From contig NZ_NFLU01000009.1 of NCBI RefSeq assembly GCF_002161085.1, positions 82,273 to 146,272 of the forward strand: a stretch of DNA of 64,000 nt, written 5' to 3'. The DNA comes from Flavonifractor sp. An112 (GTDB lineage Bacteria > Bacillota > Clostridia > Oscillospirales > Oscillospiraceae). This document shows positions 49,987 to 59,009 of this stretch, one piece after another. The notes under the pieces were generated by a model, which was not told where the DNA came from, did no database searches, and was given only the letters and a program-made list of their open reading frames with translations. The translations under genes were made by a program, and so were the position numbers. Numbering within the stretch: the first letter of the stretch is position 1; the number at the start of each line of letters is the position of its first letter.

Positions 49987-50002
49987 TGTTGTTTTAACAA
50001 CA
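49987..50002. promoter_or_regulatory. Palindromic operator between the Crp/Fnr gene and hcp
   Basis: TGTTGTT-TT-AACAACA, a perfect inverted repeat of 7-bp arms, with a further half-site TTGTTGTTGA at 50,006. AT-rich TATTATACTATACT follows, suitable as the hcp -10 region. Likely binding site of the divergent Crp/Fnr regulator. Confidence 0.7.
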
Positions 50003-50076
50003 GACTTGTTGTTGATATTATACTATACTAAGCCCACAACGGCAAGCGGGCCGTGCAAAACCAGGAGGGCTTATCA

Positions 50077-51714
50077 ATGGAACACAATATGTTTTGCTAT
50101 CAGTGCCAGGAGACCGCCGGCTGCACCGGCTGCACCCGGGTGGGTGTTTGCGGCAAGACCGCCGATGTGGCGGCTATGCAGGATCTGCTGGTCTATGTGA
50201 CAAAGGGGTTGTCCGCGGTTACCACCGCCCTGCGGGCGCAGGGCCTGCCGGTGGAGCAGGCGGTCAATCACCTCATCACCCTGAATTTATTTACCACCAT
50301 CACCAATGCTAATTTTGATAAGGAGGCCATTGAGGTCCGCATCCGTGCCACCCTTGAGGCCAAGGCGGATTTGCTGGCCTGGGTAAAGGAACGGGAGAGC
50401 CTGCCTGAGGCCGCCCTGTGGGACGGCTCCGGGGATTGGACGGTCAAGGCTGCCCAGGTGGGAGTACTGTCTACTGAAAATGAGGACATTCGCTCTCTGC
50501 GGGAGCTCATTACCTACGGCCTCAAAGGCCTGTCCGCCTACTCCAAGCACGCCAATGCGCTGATGCAGGACGATGACGAGGTGGACGCCTTCCTTCAGCG
50601 GGCTCTGGCGGCTACCCTGGATGACGGCCCCACCGCCGACGACCTGGTGGCCCTGACTCTGGAGACCGGCAAATACGGCGTTCAGGGCATGGCCCTGCTG
50701 GATAAGGCTAACATTGGGGCCTACGGCAATCCGGAGATTACCAGGGTCAACATCGGCGTGGGCAAGAATCCGGGTATTCTGGTATCCGGCCACGATCTGA
50801 AAGACCTGGAGCAGTTGCTGGAGCAGACCCAGGGCACCGGCGTGGATGTGTATACCCACTCGGAGATGCTGCCTGCCCATTACTACCCCGCCTTCAAGAA
50901 ATATTCCAACTTTGTGGGCAACTACGGCAATGCCTGGTGGAAGCAGAAGGAGGAGTTTGAGTCCTTCCATGGCCCCATCCTCATGACCACCAACTGCATC
51001 GTGCCGCCCAAGGAGAGCTACAAGGACCGGCTGTATACCACCGGAGCCGCCGGATTCCCCGGCTGCAAGCACATCACCGGCGGCGTAGGGGAGAAGAAGG
51101 ACTTCTCCGCCCTCATCGAGCACGCAAAGAAATGCGCTCCCCCTGAGGAGATCGAGACCGGCGAGATCGTGGGCGGCTTTGCCCATGCTCAGGTGCTGGC
51201 TCTGGCCGACCAGGTAGTGGAGGCTGTTAAGAACGGCGCCATCAAGAAGTTTGTGGTGATGGCGGGCTGTGACGGCCGGGTCAAGAGCCGAAACTACTAC
51301 ACCGAGTTTGCCAAGGCCCTGCCTCGGGACACGGTGATCCTCACTGCCGGCTGCGCCAAGTACAAGTACAACAAGCTGGACCTGGGGGACATCGGTGGAA
51401 TTCCCCGGGTGCTGGACGCAGGCCAGTGCAACGACTCTTACTCTCTGGCGGTCATTGCCCTGAAGCTGAAGGAGGTTTTTGGGCTGGACGATATCAACGA
51501 CCTGCCTATCGTGTACAACATCGCCTGGTATGAGCAGAAGGCGGTCATCGTGCTGCTGGCGTTGTTGTACCTGGGTGTGAAAAACATCCACCTGGGGCCC
51601 ACACTGCCTGCCTTCCTCAGCCCCAATGTGGCCAAGGTGCTGGTGGACAACTTTGGTATCGCCGGCATCGGTACTGTGGAAGACGACATGAAGCTGTTTT
51701 TTGGGGAGAACTAA
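50077..51714 (+). CDS. hcp: Hybrid cluster protein (hydroxylamine reductase)
   Basis: Iron-sulfur enzyme with an unusual hybrid Fe-S-O cluster; reduces NO and/or hydroxylamine in anaerobes. 545 aa from ATG 50,077 (RBS AGGAGG). N-terminal cysteine set [21 protein letters not shown] (residues about 5-24; split) binds the first cluster. Downstream ligand blocks include [48 protein letters not shown] and [16 protein letters not shown], all in the expected order. Monocistronic, with a terminator at 51,718. Confidence 0.97.
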   Translation: MEHNMFCYQCQETAGCTGCTRVGVCGKTADVAAMQDLLVYVTKGLSAVTTALRAQGLPVEQAVNHLITLNLFTTITNANFDKEAIEVRIRATLEAKADLLAWVKERESLPEAALWDGSGDWTVKAAQVGVLSTENEDIRSLRELITYGLKGLSAYSKHANALMQDDDEVDAFLQRALAATLDDGPTADDLVALTLETGKYGVQGMALLDKANIGAYGNPEITRVNIGVGKNPGILVSGHDLKDLEQLLEQTQGTGVDVYTHSEMLPAHYYPAFKKYSNFVGNYGNAWWKQKEEFESFHGPILMTTNCIVPPKESYKDRLYTTGAAGFPGCKHITGGVGEKKDFSALIEHAKKCAPPEEIETGEIVGGFAHAQVLALADQVVEAVKNGAIKKFVVMAGCDGRVKSRNYYTEFAKALPRDTVILTAGCAKYKYNKLDLGDIGGIPRVLDAGQCNDSYSLAVIALKLKEVFGLDDINDLPIVYNIAWYEQKAVIVLLALLYLGVKNIHLGPTLPAFLSPNVAKVLVDNFGIAGIGTVEDDMKLFFGEN

Positions 51715-51717
51715 ATA

Positions 51718-51752
51718 AAGAATCCGGCAGGCTATGCCTGCCGGATTTTTTT
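51718..51752. terminator. Terminator between hcp and the TspO gene
   Basis: AATCCGGCAGGC-TAT-GCCTGCCGGATT followed by TTTTTT, serving both convergent genes. Confidence 0.9.
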
Positions 51753-52227
51753 ATCGATTGAGATACCAAACGCCCAGGTTGAGGTAGGCGGCAAAACTCA
51801 CCCACAGCAGGTAGGGGAACAGCAGCCAGGCGGCAATGGGGTCAATCTTGCGGAAGGTGAGGAACAGCCAAAGGATCAGTGCCCATAGCACCACCAGCCA
51901 AATAAGGGCAAAACCGAAGGCTTGGAGATTAAAGAACAGGATGCTCCAGAAAAAATTGAAGGCCAGTTGTACGACATAGAGCACCAGTCCCCGGGTTCGG
52001 AGATCCGACGGCGGTGAGAGCCAGATCCGGGCGGCAGCAATGGCCATCAGGGCAAAGAGGATGCCCCAGACAATGGGAAAGACGATGGCAGGCGGGGACA
52101 GAGGCGGCTGTATAATGGACTGACTGTAAGCCTGAGCTCCGTCCCGGGTGAGCCAGCCGGAGAGAAAGCCCACTCCCTCCGTAACGAGGATAAACAGGGC
52201 ATAGATTTTCCAGGGAACTTGTTTCAT
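51751..52227 (-). CDS. TspO/MBR-family membrane protein
   Basis: 158 aa with five membrane segments, the TspO fold. Family features: N-terminal VTEGVGFLSGWLTRDG, PPLSPPAIVFPIVWGILFALM (W-x-P-P--FP-VW--LY-LM-type), the NFFWSILFF segment and WLLFPYLLWVSFAAYLNLGVWYLN at the C-terminus, which matches the A-LL-PYL-W--FA--LN-----LN consensus. Binds tetrapyrroles and related ligands in other bacteria; function here unknown. Confidence 0.93.
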   Translation of the reverse strand: MKQVPWKIYALFILVTEGVGFLSGWLTRDGAQAYSQSIIQPPLSPPAIVFPIVWGILFALMAIAAARIWLSPPSDLRTRGLVLYVVQLAFNFFWSILFFNLQAFGFALIWLVVLWALILWLFLTFRKIDPIAAWLLFPYLLWVSFAAYLNLGVWYLNR

Positions 52228-52275
52228 ATTGTATCACCTGGAGTCAGTATATACAGAGCCGCGCCCCATTATACC

Positions 52276-52881
52276 TTACGGGCCTTCGATGTCCATGGCG
52301 GCCATCTGGGTCTGGGAGTTCCCGAATTGCGCGCCCCGGCTCAGCCAGTACCGGTTGGCGGCCCGCAGGAACAATCCCTTTGTCAACGGCATGGTGATGG
52401 AAAGCTGAACAGAGCGGCCTTTTTGAATGGATCGGGCCAGCTTTTGGATCTTTCGACGAGCCATCCCCATAAACGGAGTGGTTGGGAAGGCCTCGCCGCA
52501 GCCCATCCGCAGAACACTTCCCAGCTTATGCCCGCCCCGTTTACAGAAGAGCCGGATCATGTCTATCGCCACATCGTTCTGATGGGGCTCCCGAAAGCCG
52601 CAGTTAATGATCACATGGACGGTAAGGGGGGCGGTAGGTTGCTCCAGCATGGCCTTCAAAAATTCCATCAGACCGGAAGGTAGGCCATCGGTATAGAGGG
52701 GAAAAACCAGCAGCAGGTCGGAGCATTCCCTCAACTGTTCCAGGCAGGCGGTGTGCTGCCGCTGGAGTACGCTGTACTGTTCATATGAGCCGGACCAGGC
52801 GGACAAAAAGGCCTGAATGTATTGCTTAGAGTTGGATTTAGGGGCCCGGGGGCTGCCGTTGATAATCATCAGTTTGCCCAT
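52276..52881 (-). CDS. Flavodoxin-like NAD(P)H oxidoreductase
   Basis: 201 aa. Starts MGKLMIINGSPRAPKSNSKQ, the flavodoxin-fold FMN-binding start, and has the second FMN loop region FPLYTDGLPSGLMEFLKAM (about residues 80-98; split). C-terminal part is basic (ARRKIQKLARSIQKG). Starts 13 bases inside the preceding leftward gene, so the two form a coupled pair of related redox proteins. Substrate unknown. Confidence 0.8.
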   Translation of the reverse strand: MGKLMIINGSPRAPKSNSKQYIQAFLSAWSGSYEQYSVLQRQHTACLEQLRECSDLLLVFPLYTDGLPSGLMEFLKAMLEQPTAPLTVHVIINCGFREPHQNDVAIDMIRLFCKRGGHKLGSVLRMGCGEAFPTTPFMGMARRKIQKLARSIQKGRSVQLSITMPLTKGLFLRAANRYWLSRGAQFGNSQTQMAAMDIEGP

Positions 52882-53417
52882 GTCTGTACCACCTTTCCGG
52901 CCAGCGCTTCCGCCTGGGCCTGGGAGTCCGCGAAGTGAATGGTGTAGTGCTCCGCCAGCGTGTTCAGAGCATTGCGGGCCAACCAGCGGTCGAACACAGC
53001 TTGTTCCTCCTTATCCTGAGCTCCGTAGGCCACCACCGTCAGTTCTTTTGGCTTCACGGCACGCTGGACGTGGTGACTTTCTCCGTGGTGAAGGCGGATA
53101 AAGGCCTGTTGATTGGGGAGGGAACGCTCCATCAGCCGCTTCATAGGCAGATCATAACAGCCTAGAAATAAGTGACTGACCACCAGTAACCGGTCACAGC
53201 GGGCAATATCAGGGTAGATGGACGGGGCGTCATCCCGAATGACGCAGCGGCCCGGTGTCTTGATCCAGCAGCTAAAGCAGCCAACGCAGGGAGCAATCGC
53301 CTGTTCCGCCACGTTGACCAGCCGCAAATCACTACCTGCGGGCAAGGAAGAGAGGGGGCAGTCTGTCAATATCAGGTCCATGGGTATGCTACGCTCCTTT
53401 TTTCTGTGGGTATACAA
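52869..53417 (-). CDS. Flavodoxin-fold/iron-sulfur flavoprotein-like protein
   Basis: 182 aa. Contains CVGCFSCWIKTPGRCVIRDDA (residues about 39-59; split), the cysteine motif of iron-sulfur flavoprotein/NADPH-dependent FMN reductase-like proteins, followed by ISRCD-like ARCDRLLVVSHLFLGCYDLPMKRLMER. The N-terminal start is short compared with typical members, lacking the usual GSPR loop. It overlaps the 52,276 gene. Likely a partner in electron transfer. Confidence 0.72.
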   Translation of the reverse strand: MYTHRKKERSIPMDLILTDCPLSSLPAGSDLRLVNVAEQAIAPCVGCFSCWIKTPGRCVIRDDAPSIYPDIARCDRLLVVSHLFLGCYDLPMKRLMERSLPNQQAFIRLHHGESHHVQRAVKPKELTVVAYGAQDKEEQAVFDRWLARNALNTLAEHYTIHFADSQAQAEALAGKVVQTWAN

Positions 53418-53527
53418 CAGCTAACAGTATATCATAGATGAGGCGGAAAACCTAGTAAAATAATATGAATAAAGAAAAAAGAAGGACCTGCTGTCGGGAG
53501 GGGCAGCAGGTCCTTAGATCAGTGAGC

Positions 53528-54109
53528 TCAAAGGTCGGCGCACTGGGCCTCAATGGAGGCCTCACAGTCCTTCATGGCCTGAAGGGTGCGCTCCAGCAGG
53601 TCGTTCAGTTCCCAGCCCAGCAGTTGGGCGCCCTGGGCGATGGTTTCCCGGGAGCAGCCGGCGGCAAAGCGTTTGTCCTTGTACTTCTTTTTCAGACTAG
53701 ACAGCTCCATGTCCTGCACGCTCTTGGAGGGACGCATGAGGGCGGCAGCCCCGATCAGGCCGGTGAGCTCGTCGACAGCAAAGAGAACCTTCTCCATCTG
53801 GTGCTCCGGCTCTGCGTTGCCCTCGGTCATACCCCAGCCGTGGCTGACCACCGCGTGGATGAGGGCGGGGTCCAGGCCTTGCTCCTCCATGATCTCCCGG
53901 ACCTTGACGCAGTGCTCGTCGGGATACTGCTCGAAGTCCAGATCGTGGAGGAGTCCTGCTGTGGCCCAGAAGTCAGCCTCCGTCTCATAGCCCAGCTGAC
54001 GGGCAAACCAGCCCATGACAGCCTCTACGGTAAAGGCGTGACGGAGATGGAAGGGCTCCTTATTGTATGTTTTCAGCAGGTCCAGGGCCTGCGTGCGGGT
54101 CAATTCCAT
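53528..54109 (-). CDS. HD-domain hydrolase (HDIG type)
   Basis: 193 aa phosphohydrolase. The HD motif appears as LRHAFTVEAVMGWFAR (first His), WATAGLLHDLDFEQYPDEH (His-Asp pair, about residues 48-66) and HAVVSHGWG (third His), a complete metal-binding set. Substrate unknown; family members act on nucleotides or related phosphate esters. A small conserved leftward gene lies upstream. Confidence 0.87.
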   Translation of the reverse strand: MELTRTQALDLLKTYNKEPFHLRHAFTVEAVMGWFARQLGYETEADFWATAGLLHDLDFEQYPDEHCVKVREIMEEQGLDPALIHAVVSHGWGMTEGNAEPEHQMEKVLFAVDELTGLIGAAALMRPSKSVQDMELSSLKKKYKDKRFAAGCSRETIAQGAQLLGWELNDLLERTLQAMKDCEASIEAQCADL

Positions 54110-54181
54110 GATAACGGCCTCCTTTTGTGCTTTGTCACATTATAGCACAGAAGAACGCCCGATGCAAAGCAATGTGCAGAC

Positions 54182-54412
54182 CTAAGGCTGCACCGGCGGA
54201 GGAAGAAAGGTTTGCCCGCCGATACCCTCCAGAGGAAAGAGGGGCGCGTGGTAACGGGCAGCAAAGCGCTCCAGCTGGTCCATGGAGTCAATCTGGCGGT
54301 ATTGAGCGCTGATGCGGTCCTGTACATGAGCGGGCAGGTGGTCAAAGTATTCCTGCGCTCTGGAATCGTGGCGAAACAGGACATAAAGATCCCTGTAATA
54401 TGCTCTCATCAT
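54182..54412 (-). CDS. Small conserved-looking protein
   Basis: 76 aa, MMRAYYRDLYVLFRHDSRAQEYFDHLPAHVQDRISAQ at the start (split), a helical protein resembling short uncharacterised proteins of Oscillospiraceae in my recollection. GC-rich core codon use and position upstream of the HD gene support it as real. Function unknown. Confidence 0.5.
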   Translation of the reverse strand: MMRAYYRDLYVLFRHDSRAQEYFDHLPAHVQDRISAQYRQIDSMDQLERFAARYHAPLFPLEGIGGQTFLPPPVQP

Positions 54413-54900
54413 ATCACCCCGAAGTTAGGATGTGCGGTATGAAGCTGCTCTATAGGTGGAAAAATGAAGGAGTTGCTGCAAGAATAGGTTCGTCGATTTG
54501 GCCAGGGAAAAAGATGAATGAAAAATAGGTGCTGATATTTGCGGCAAACCTGGAAAAAACGACACTCTGAAAAGGCAATCAAAATAGAGTGATAGTTTAC
54601 ATAATTAAATGCATGAGAGGCGGAAATATGAGGGCCAGAATGGAGATGTCTGATTTGTGGATGAATTTGTCCACATATCCACAGAGATTTCCACAATGGG
54701 GAAAAGAAGAAAAAGGAAACTGCCTGGTTTTCGATAACATAATGCAAAAATAAGGCGCAGATGAAAGAACACAGAGGGCACCTTTCAAAGTGGGGTGGCG
54801 AAAAAGGCGTGCACAAGAAAAGCACTTGCGGTTCCTGGAAAACCGGTATAAAATAAGTTGAATAAACATTACAGTGTAAACTGGGAGGAATGTTACACCT
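54413..54900. other. Intergenic region upstream of the DUF362-type gene
   Basis: About 490 bases, AT-richer than the flanks, no gene seen. Near the right end, TTGCGG (54,826) and TATAAA (54,847) could form a promoter with a short 15-base spacer. ATTACAGTGTAA near 54,869 and TGTTACA near 54,892 may be regulatory. Confidence 0.5.
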
Positions 54901-56028
54901 ATGGAACAGGCAAAGGTATACTACTCTGACCTGCGCTGTCAGCCTGGGAAAAACCTGCTGAATAAGTTGGAGAAGCTGATCCGCACTGCCGGGATCGGCG
55001 AGATCGATTTTGACCATAAGCTGGTAGCTATCAAGATGCACTTCGGAGAGCCGGGCAATCTGGCCTTTCTGCGGCCCAACTACGCGAAAGTGGTTGCGGA
55101 TGTGGTAAAGAGTCTGGGCGGCGTGCCCTTCCTGACCGACTGCAACACCCTGTATCCCGGTCGGCGGAAGAATGCCCTGGAGCATCTGGATGCCGCTTTT
55201 GAGAATGGTTTCTCTCCGCTGTCTACCGGCTGTCAGGTTATTATCGGCGACGGTCTGCGTGGTAACGATGATGTGGAGGTGCCTGTGGAGGGCGCGGAGC
55301 ACATCACCACGGCCAAGATCGGCAAGGCCATTATGGAGGCTGACGTGATCATTTCTCTGTCCCATTTCAAGGGCCATGAGCAGACCGGCTTTGGCGGCGC
55401 CATCAAGAACCTGGGCATGGGCTGCGGTTCCCGCCGGGGCAAGATGGAGCAGCACGCTCAGGGTAAGCCGGTGGTTGAGCAGAAGCACTGTGTGGGTTGT
55501 CGGAAGTGTTCCGCCCAGTGTGCCCATGATGCTATCTCCTACGGGGAGGACCGGAAGGCTTCCATTGATCAGAATAAGTGTGTGGGCTGCGGTCGCTGTA
55601 TCGCAGCGTGCAACGCCGACGCCATCCACGCGGGCTATGACGCCGCTATGGAGGAGTTGGGCTGCCGCATGGCGGAGTATGCCAAGGCGGTGGTGGACGG
55701 CCGTCCGCAGTTCCATATCAGTCTGGTCATCGATGTGTCCCCCTACTGTGACTGCCATGGAGAGAATGATCTGCCCATCCTGCCTGATGTGGGGATGTTT
55801 GCTTCCTTCGATGCCGTGGCGCTGGATCAGGCCTGTGCCGACGCCTGCCTGCGTCAGGCTCCCATCCCCGGCTCCGCACTGGATGAACAGATGCATCAGC
55901 CCGGATTCTGCGACCACCATGATCACTTTATCAACAGTATGCCGGAAACTGACTGGAAGGTTTGTCTGGCGCACTGTGAAAAGATCGGTGTGGGTACCCG
56001 TGCCTATGAGCTGATCGAGGTAAAATAA
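54901..56028 (+). CDS. DUF362-type protein with two [4Fe-4S] motifs
   Basis: 375 aa. The N-terminal ~190 residues are a DUF362 domain (VAIKMHFGEPGNLAFLRPNY, DCNTLYPGRR, ISLSHFKGHEQTGFGGAIKN; split). Two ferredoxin motifs follow: CVGCRKCSAQCAHDA (about residues 198-212) and CVGCGRCIAACNADA (about 227-241), each with the C-x2-C-x2-C-x3-C(P/A) spacing. Soluble redox protein of unknown role, common in Clostridia. RBS GGGAGG 10 bases before ATG. It may form an operon with deoC 24 bases downstream. Confidence 0.9.
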   Translation: MEQAKVYYSDLRCQPGKNLLNKLEKLIRTAGIGEIDFDHKLVAIKMHFGEPGNLAFLRPNYAKVVADVVKSLGGVPFLTDCNTLYPGRRKNALEHLDAAFENGFSPLSTGCQVIIGDGLRGNDDVEVPVEGAEHITTAKIGKAIMEADVIISLSHFKGHEQTGFGGAIKNLGMGCGSRRGKMEQHAQGKPVVEQKHCVGCRKCSAQCAHDAISYGEDRKASIDQNKCVGCGRCIAACNADAIHAGYDAAMEELGCRMAEYAKAVVDGRPQFHISLVIDVSPYCDCHGENDLPILPDVGMFASFDAVALDQACADACLRQAPIPGSALDEQMHQPGFCDHHDHFINSMPETDWKVCLAHCEKIGVGTRAYELIEVK

Positions 56029-56052
56029 CGCCCAAAGAAAGGAAGATTTGAC

Positions 56053-56718
56053 ATGGACGTAAAGGAGATTCTGGCCCACTGTGACCACACGCTGCTCAAG
56101 CAGGAGTCTACCTGGGGGCAGATCAAGGCCGTGTGTGACGATGGCCTGAAGTACGAGTGTGCCTCCGTCTGCATCCCCGCCTCTTTTGTCAAGCAGGCAG
56201 CTGACTATGTGGGAAATGATTTGAAGATCTGCACCGTCATTGGTTTCCCCAACGGCTACTCCACCACCGCTGTTAAGGTCTTTGAGACTGAGGACGCTAT
56301 TCGCAATGGCGCTGATGAGATTGATATGGTCATCAATATCGGCTGGGTCAAGGACCAGCGGTGGGATGACCTGCTGGAGGAGATCAAGTCTATCAAAGCC
56401 TCCTGCCAGGGGCGTATCCTGAAGGTCATCGTGGAGACCTGCCTGCTCACCCAGGAGGAGAAGGTAAAGATGTGCCAGATCGTCACCGAGGCGGGGGCCG
56501 ACTATATCAAGACCTCCACCGGCTTTTCTACCGGCGGCGCTACCCGGGAGGATGTGGCCCTCTTCAAGGCCAACGTGGGTCCTCAGGTGCGTATCAAGGC
56601 CGCTGGCGGCATCCGCACCCTTCAGGATGCTGAGGACTTCATCAACCTGGGCGCCGACCGCCTGGGTACTTCCGCCATCGTCAAGCTGGTAAAGGGCCAA
56701 ACTCCTCAGGGCTACTGA
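56053..56718 (+). CDS. deoC: Deoxyribose-phosphate aldolase
   Basis: Splits 2-deoxyribose 5-phosphate into glyceraldehyde 3-phosphate and acetaldehyde in deoxynucleoside catabolism. 221 aa, ATG 56,053. TIM-barrel blocks: [50 protein letters not shown] with the proton-relay Lys, and [16 protein letters not shown] containing the Schiff-base Lys (about residue 154). C-terminal [12 protein letters not shown] is typical. Complete and of normal length. A terminator follows at 56,742. Confidence 0.97.
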   Translation: MDVKEILAHCDHTLLKQESTWGQIKAVCDDGLKYECASVCIPASFVKQAADYVGNDLKICTVIGFPNGYSTTAVKVFETEDAIRNGADEIDMVINIGWVKDQRWDDLLEEIKSIKASCQGRILKVIVETCLLTQEEKVKMCQIVTEAGADYIKTSTGFSTGGATREDVALFKANVGPQVRIKAAGGIRTLQDAEDFINLGADRLGTSAIVKLVKGQTPQGY

Positions 56719-56741
56719 GCTGGTCCAAACGTTCAGAACAC

Positions 56742-56783
56742 AAAAAGGCTTCCCTGCACGACAGCGCAGGGAAGCCTTTTTAA
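56742..56783. terminator. Terminator after deoC
   Basis: AAAAAGGCTTCCCTGC ... GCAGGGAAGCCTTTTT stem. Confidence 0.9.
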
Positions 56784-56872
56784 GCTTATTCAGAAAATCA
56801 GGAAACCTGTGACACAGGTCAAATCCGATCCGCCAGGGAGACCGCTTTTGAATCAAGCGTTTGAATCCTGAC

Positions 56873-56911
56873 AGAGCGGCCCCCGGCAAAAGCCGGGGGC
56901 CGCTCTGTTTG
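56873..56911. terminator. Terminator after ptsI
   Basis: CAGAGCGGCCCCCGGC-AAAA-GCCGGGGGCCGCTCTG, a perfect 16-bp stem just beyond the leftward ptsI stop. Confidence 0.85.
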
Positions 56912-56937
56912 ATGAGGAAGAAGGAAAAAGGATAGGT

Positions 56938-58650
56938 TTAGTCTTTGACTGCGGACTGGAGATAACCCTCCACGCCGGAGGCGGTGGACAGGCTCATGGC
57001 CTCTTGGGTTACCTGGGCCGCCTGGGCAACGTGCCAGTGATGGATCTGGGCACGGGTGGCCAGTACAGCAGAGGAACTGACGGAAAACTCATCCAGTCCC
57101 CAGGTCATGAGCAGGGGGATGAGCCGGGGATCGGCGGCAGCCTCGCCGCACATACCCACCGGAATACCAGCCTCTTTGGCGGCAGTAATCACGCTGCGGA
57201 TGGAACGGAGCACAGCGGGATGGAAGGTGGTGTACAGATTTTCCACCTGGGCATTGCCCCGGTCCACTGCCATGGTGTACTGAGTCAGGTCATTGGTGCC
57301 GATGGAGAAGAAGTCGCACTCCCGCGCCAACAGGTCAGCGATGAGGGCGGCAGCGGGAGTCTCCACCATGATACCCAGGGGGATGTCCTTGTGGTAGGGC
57401 AGACCCTCAGCTTCCAGCTCGGCCTTGCAGGTCTCCAGCAGAGCCCGGGCGCCGCGGATCTCCTCCAGAGAGGTGACCAGGGGCAGCATAATCTTGATGT
57501 TCTTTTCCTCGGCGCCTGCCCGCAGCAGGGCCCGAAGCTGGACCTTGTACAGGTCGGGGTTGTCCAGGCAGTAGCGGATGGCCCGGTGGCCCAGGAAGGG
57601 GTTGTCCTCGTGTGCCATCCCCAGGTACTCTACCGCCTTGTCGCCGCCTACATCCAGGGTGCGGATGATAACCTCTTTGCCCGCCATGATGCGGGAAACA
57701 GCCAAATAGGCCTCATACTGTTCAGTTTCAGTAGGCACGCTGTTCCGGTCCATGAACAGGAACTCGGTGCGGAACAGGCCGATGCCCTCGGCGCCAGCTT
57801 CCGCGGCTGCGCCAGCCTCCGCGGGGGAGCCGATGTTGGAGTACAGGGCATAACGGTTGCCCTCGGCATCCACGGTCTCCCGGTCCCGGTAGACAGCCAG
57901 CAAGGCCTTTCTGCGGAGGAACTCCTCCTGCTTGGCCAGATACTCGGCCAGAGTGCGCTGGTCCGGGTTGACCATGGCGGTCCCTTCGCTGCCGTCCACG
58001 ATGACGCTGTCACCGTCCTTCAGCTGCTCCATAGCTCGGGGCACACTGAGTACGGCGGGCAGCTCCAGGGCCCGGGCCAGGATGGCGGAGTGGCTGGTCC
58101 GACCGCCCACCTCGGTGAGGATGGCTGCAACGTGCTCTTTGTCCAGGCCCACCGTCATGGAGGGCGTCAGATCATGGGCTACCAGCACACTGCCTGCGGG
58201 CAGATGACTCACATCCACGCCGGTGACCCCCAGCAGGATGGCCAGCATCCGGCTGCGGATATCCCGCACATCGGTGGCTCGCTGGCGCATGAGCTCGTCG
58301 TCCACTCCGGCGAACATCTCGGCGTACATGGTGCACACCTGATCCACCGCTGCCTCGGCGCACTGGCCGGCATCAATGACCTCCTCCATCTGGCTCTGCA
58401 TAAAGGGGTCGCTCAGCATCATGATCTGGCCGGTGAGGATCTCGGATTCCTTTTCTCCCACCTGTGCCCGGATGTGCTCCGCCATGGCGGTGGTCTTCTC
58501 GTTAAACTGGGTGATAGCTGCCTGGAGCCGATCTTTCTCTACCTCTTTGCCGCCGTATTTCACGGCGGAGTAGTCCAGACTTTGCTCCCGGACGCAGACG
58601 GCCTTACCGATGCCGATCCCGTCCGAAGCGGCGATGCCCCGTAAGATCAT
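56938..58650 (-). CDS. ptsI: PTS enzyme I (phosphoenolpyruvate-protein phosphotransferase)
   Basis: Takes phosphate from PEP and passes it to HPr. 570 aa. The phospho-His signature GGRTSHSAILARALELPAV lies at about residues 186-204. The PEP-binding half has GIGLFRTEFLFMDR, the arginine-bearing IIRTLDVGGDKAVEYL, IMLPLVTS, GIMVETPAA and FFSIGTNDLTQYTMAVDR, with the catalytic Cys in VGMCGEAAADP near residue 505. Complete. ptsH lies 40 bases upstream on the same strand. Confidence 0.98.
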   Translation of the reverse strand: MILRGIAASDGIGIGKAVCVREQSLDYSAVKYGGKEVEKDRLQAAITQFNEKTTAMAEHIRAQVGEKESEILTGQIMMLSDPFMQSQMEEVIDAGQCAEAAVDQVCTMYAEMFAGVDDELMRQRATDVRDIRSRMLAILLGVTGVDVSHLPAGSVLVAHDLTPSMTVGLDKEHVAAILTEVGGRTSHSAILARALELPAVLSVPRAMEQLKDGDSVIVDGSEGTAMVNPDQRTLAEYLAKQEEFLRRKALLAVYRDRETVDAEGNRYALYSNIGSPAEAGAAAEAGAEGIGLFRTEFLFMDRNSVPTETEQYEAYLAVSRIMAGKEVIIRTLDVGGDKAVEYLGMAHEDNPFLGHRAIRYCLDNPDLYKVQLRALLRAGAEEKNIKIMLPLVTSLEEIRGARALLETCKAELEAEGLPYHKDIPLGIMVETPAAALIADLLARECDFFSIGTNDLTQYTMAVDRGNAQVENLYTTFHPAVLRSIRSVITAAKEAGIPVGMCGEAAADPRLIPLLMTWGLDEFSVSSSAVLATRAQIHHWHVAQAAQVTQEAMSLSTASGVEGYLQSAVKD

Positions 58651-58690
58651 AGCGGTCTCCTCCTGTTTGTCGGTTCGGGGGTCCGGGCGA

Positions 58691-58954
58691 TCACTCGCCC
58701 AGACCGGATTCCACCAGCTCCACAGCGGCCTTCAGAGCGTCGGCCTCCTGTTCGCCGCAGCACTGGATCTCGATCTCGCTGCCCTGCTTGATACAGGCGG
58801 CCATCAGATGCATGATGCTCTTGGCGTTGATGTTCTTGCCGTTGAAAACGATGGTGACGTCGCTCTTGTACTTGGCCATGGTATTGACAAAGAGCTGAGC
58901 GGGACGCATATGCATACCCTGAGGATTGACGATCTTAGTCTTAGCGGTAACCAT
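58691..58954 (-). CDS. ptsH: Phosphocarrier protein HPr
   Basis: 87 aa. The phospho-accepting His lies in NPQGMHMRPAQL (His 15), and the regulatory Ser in NAKSIMHLMA (Ser 46), the site used by HprK encoded at 2,141. It carries Met after His (normally ARPA) giving HMRPA, a small deviation. RBS GGAAG before ATG 58,954. Transcribed with ptsI, downstream of the fru genes on the same strand. Confidence 0.96.
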   Translation of the reverse strand: MVTAKTKIVNPQGMHMRPAQLFVNTMAKYKSDVTIVFNGKNINAKSIMHLMAACIKQGSEIEIQCCGEQEADALKAAVELVESGLGE

Positions 58955-59009
58955 AGTAATACTTCCTTTCTGTATTCAGCCAAATAGGATGGGTGAGGTG
59001 ATAATTTGG

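Noticed and set aside
54409..56889. 826-codon minus-strand frame
   Set aside because: Shadow of the DUF362-type gene and deoC, both with clear domains and RBS on the plus strand; its composition is an effect of GC-rich codon positions.
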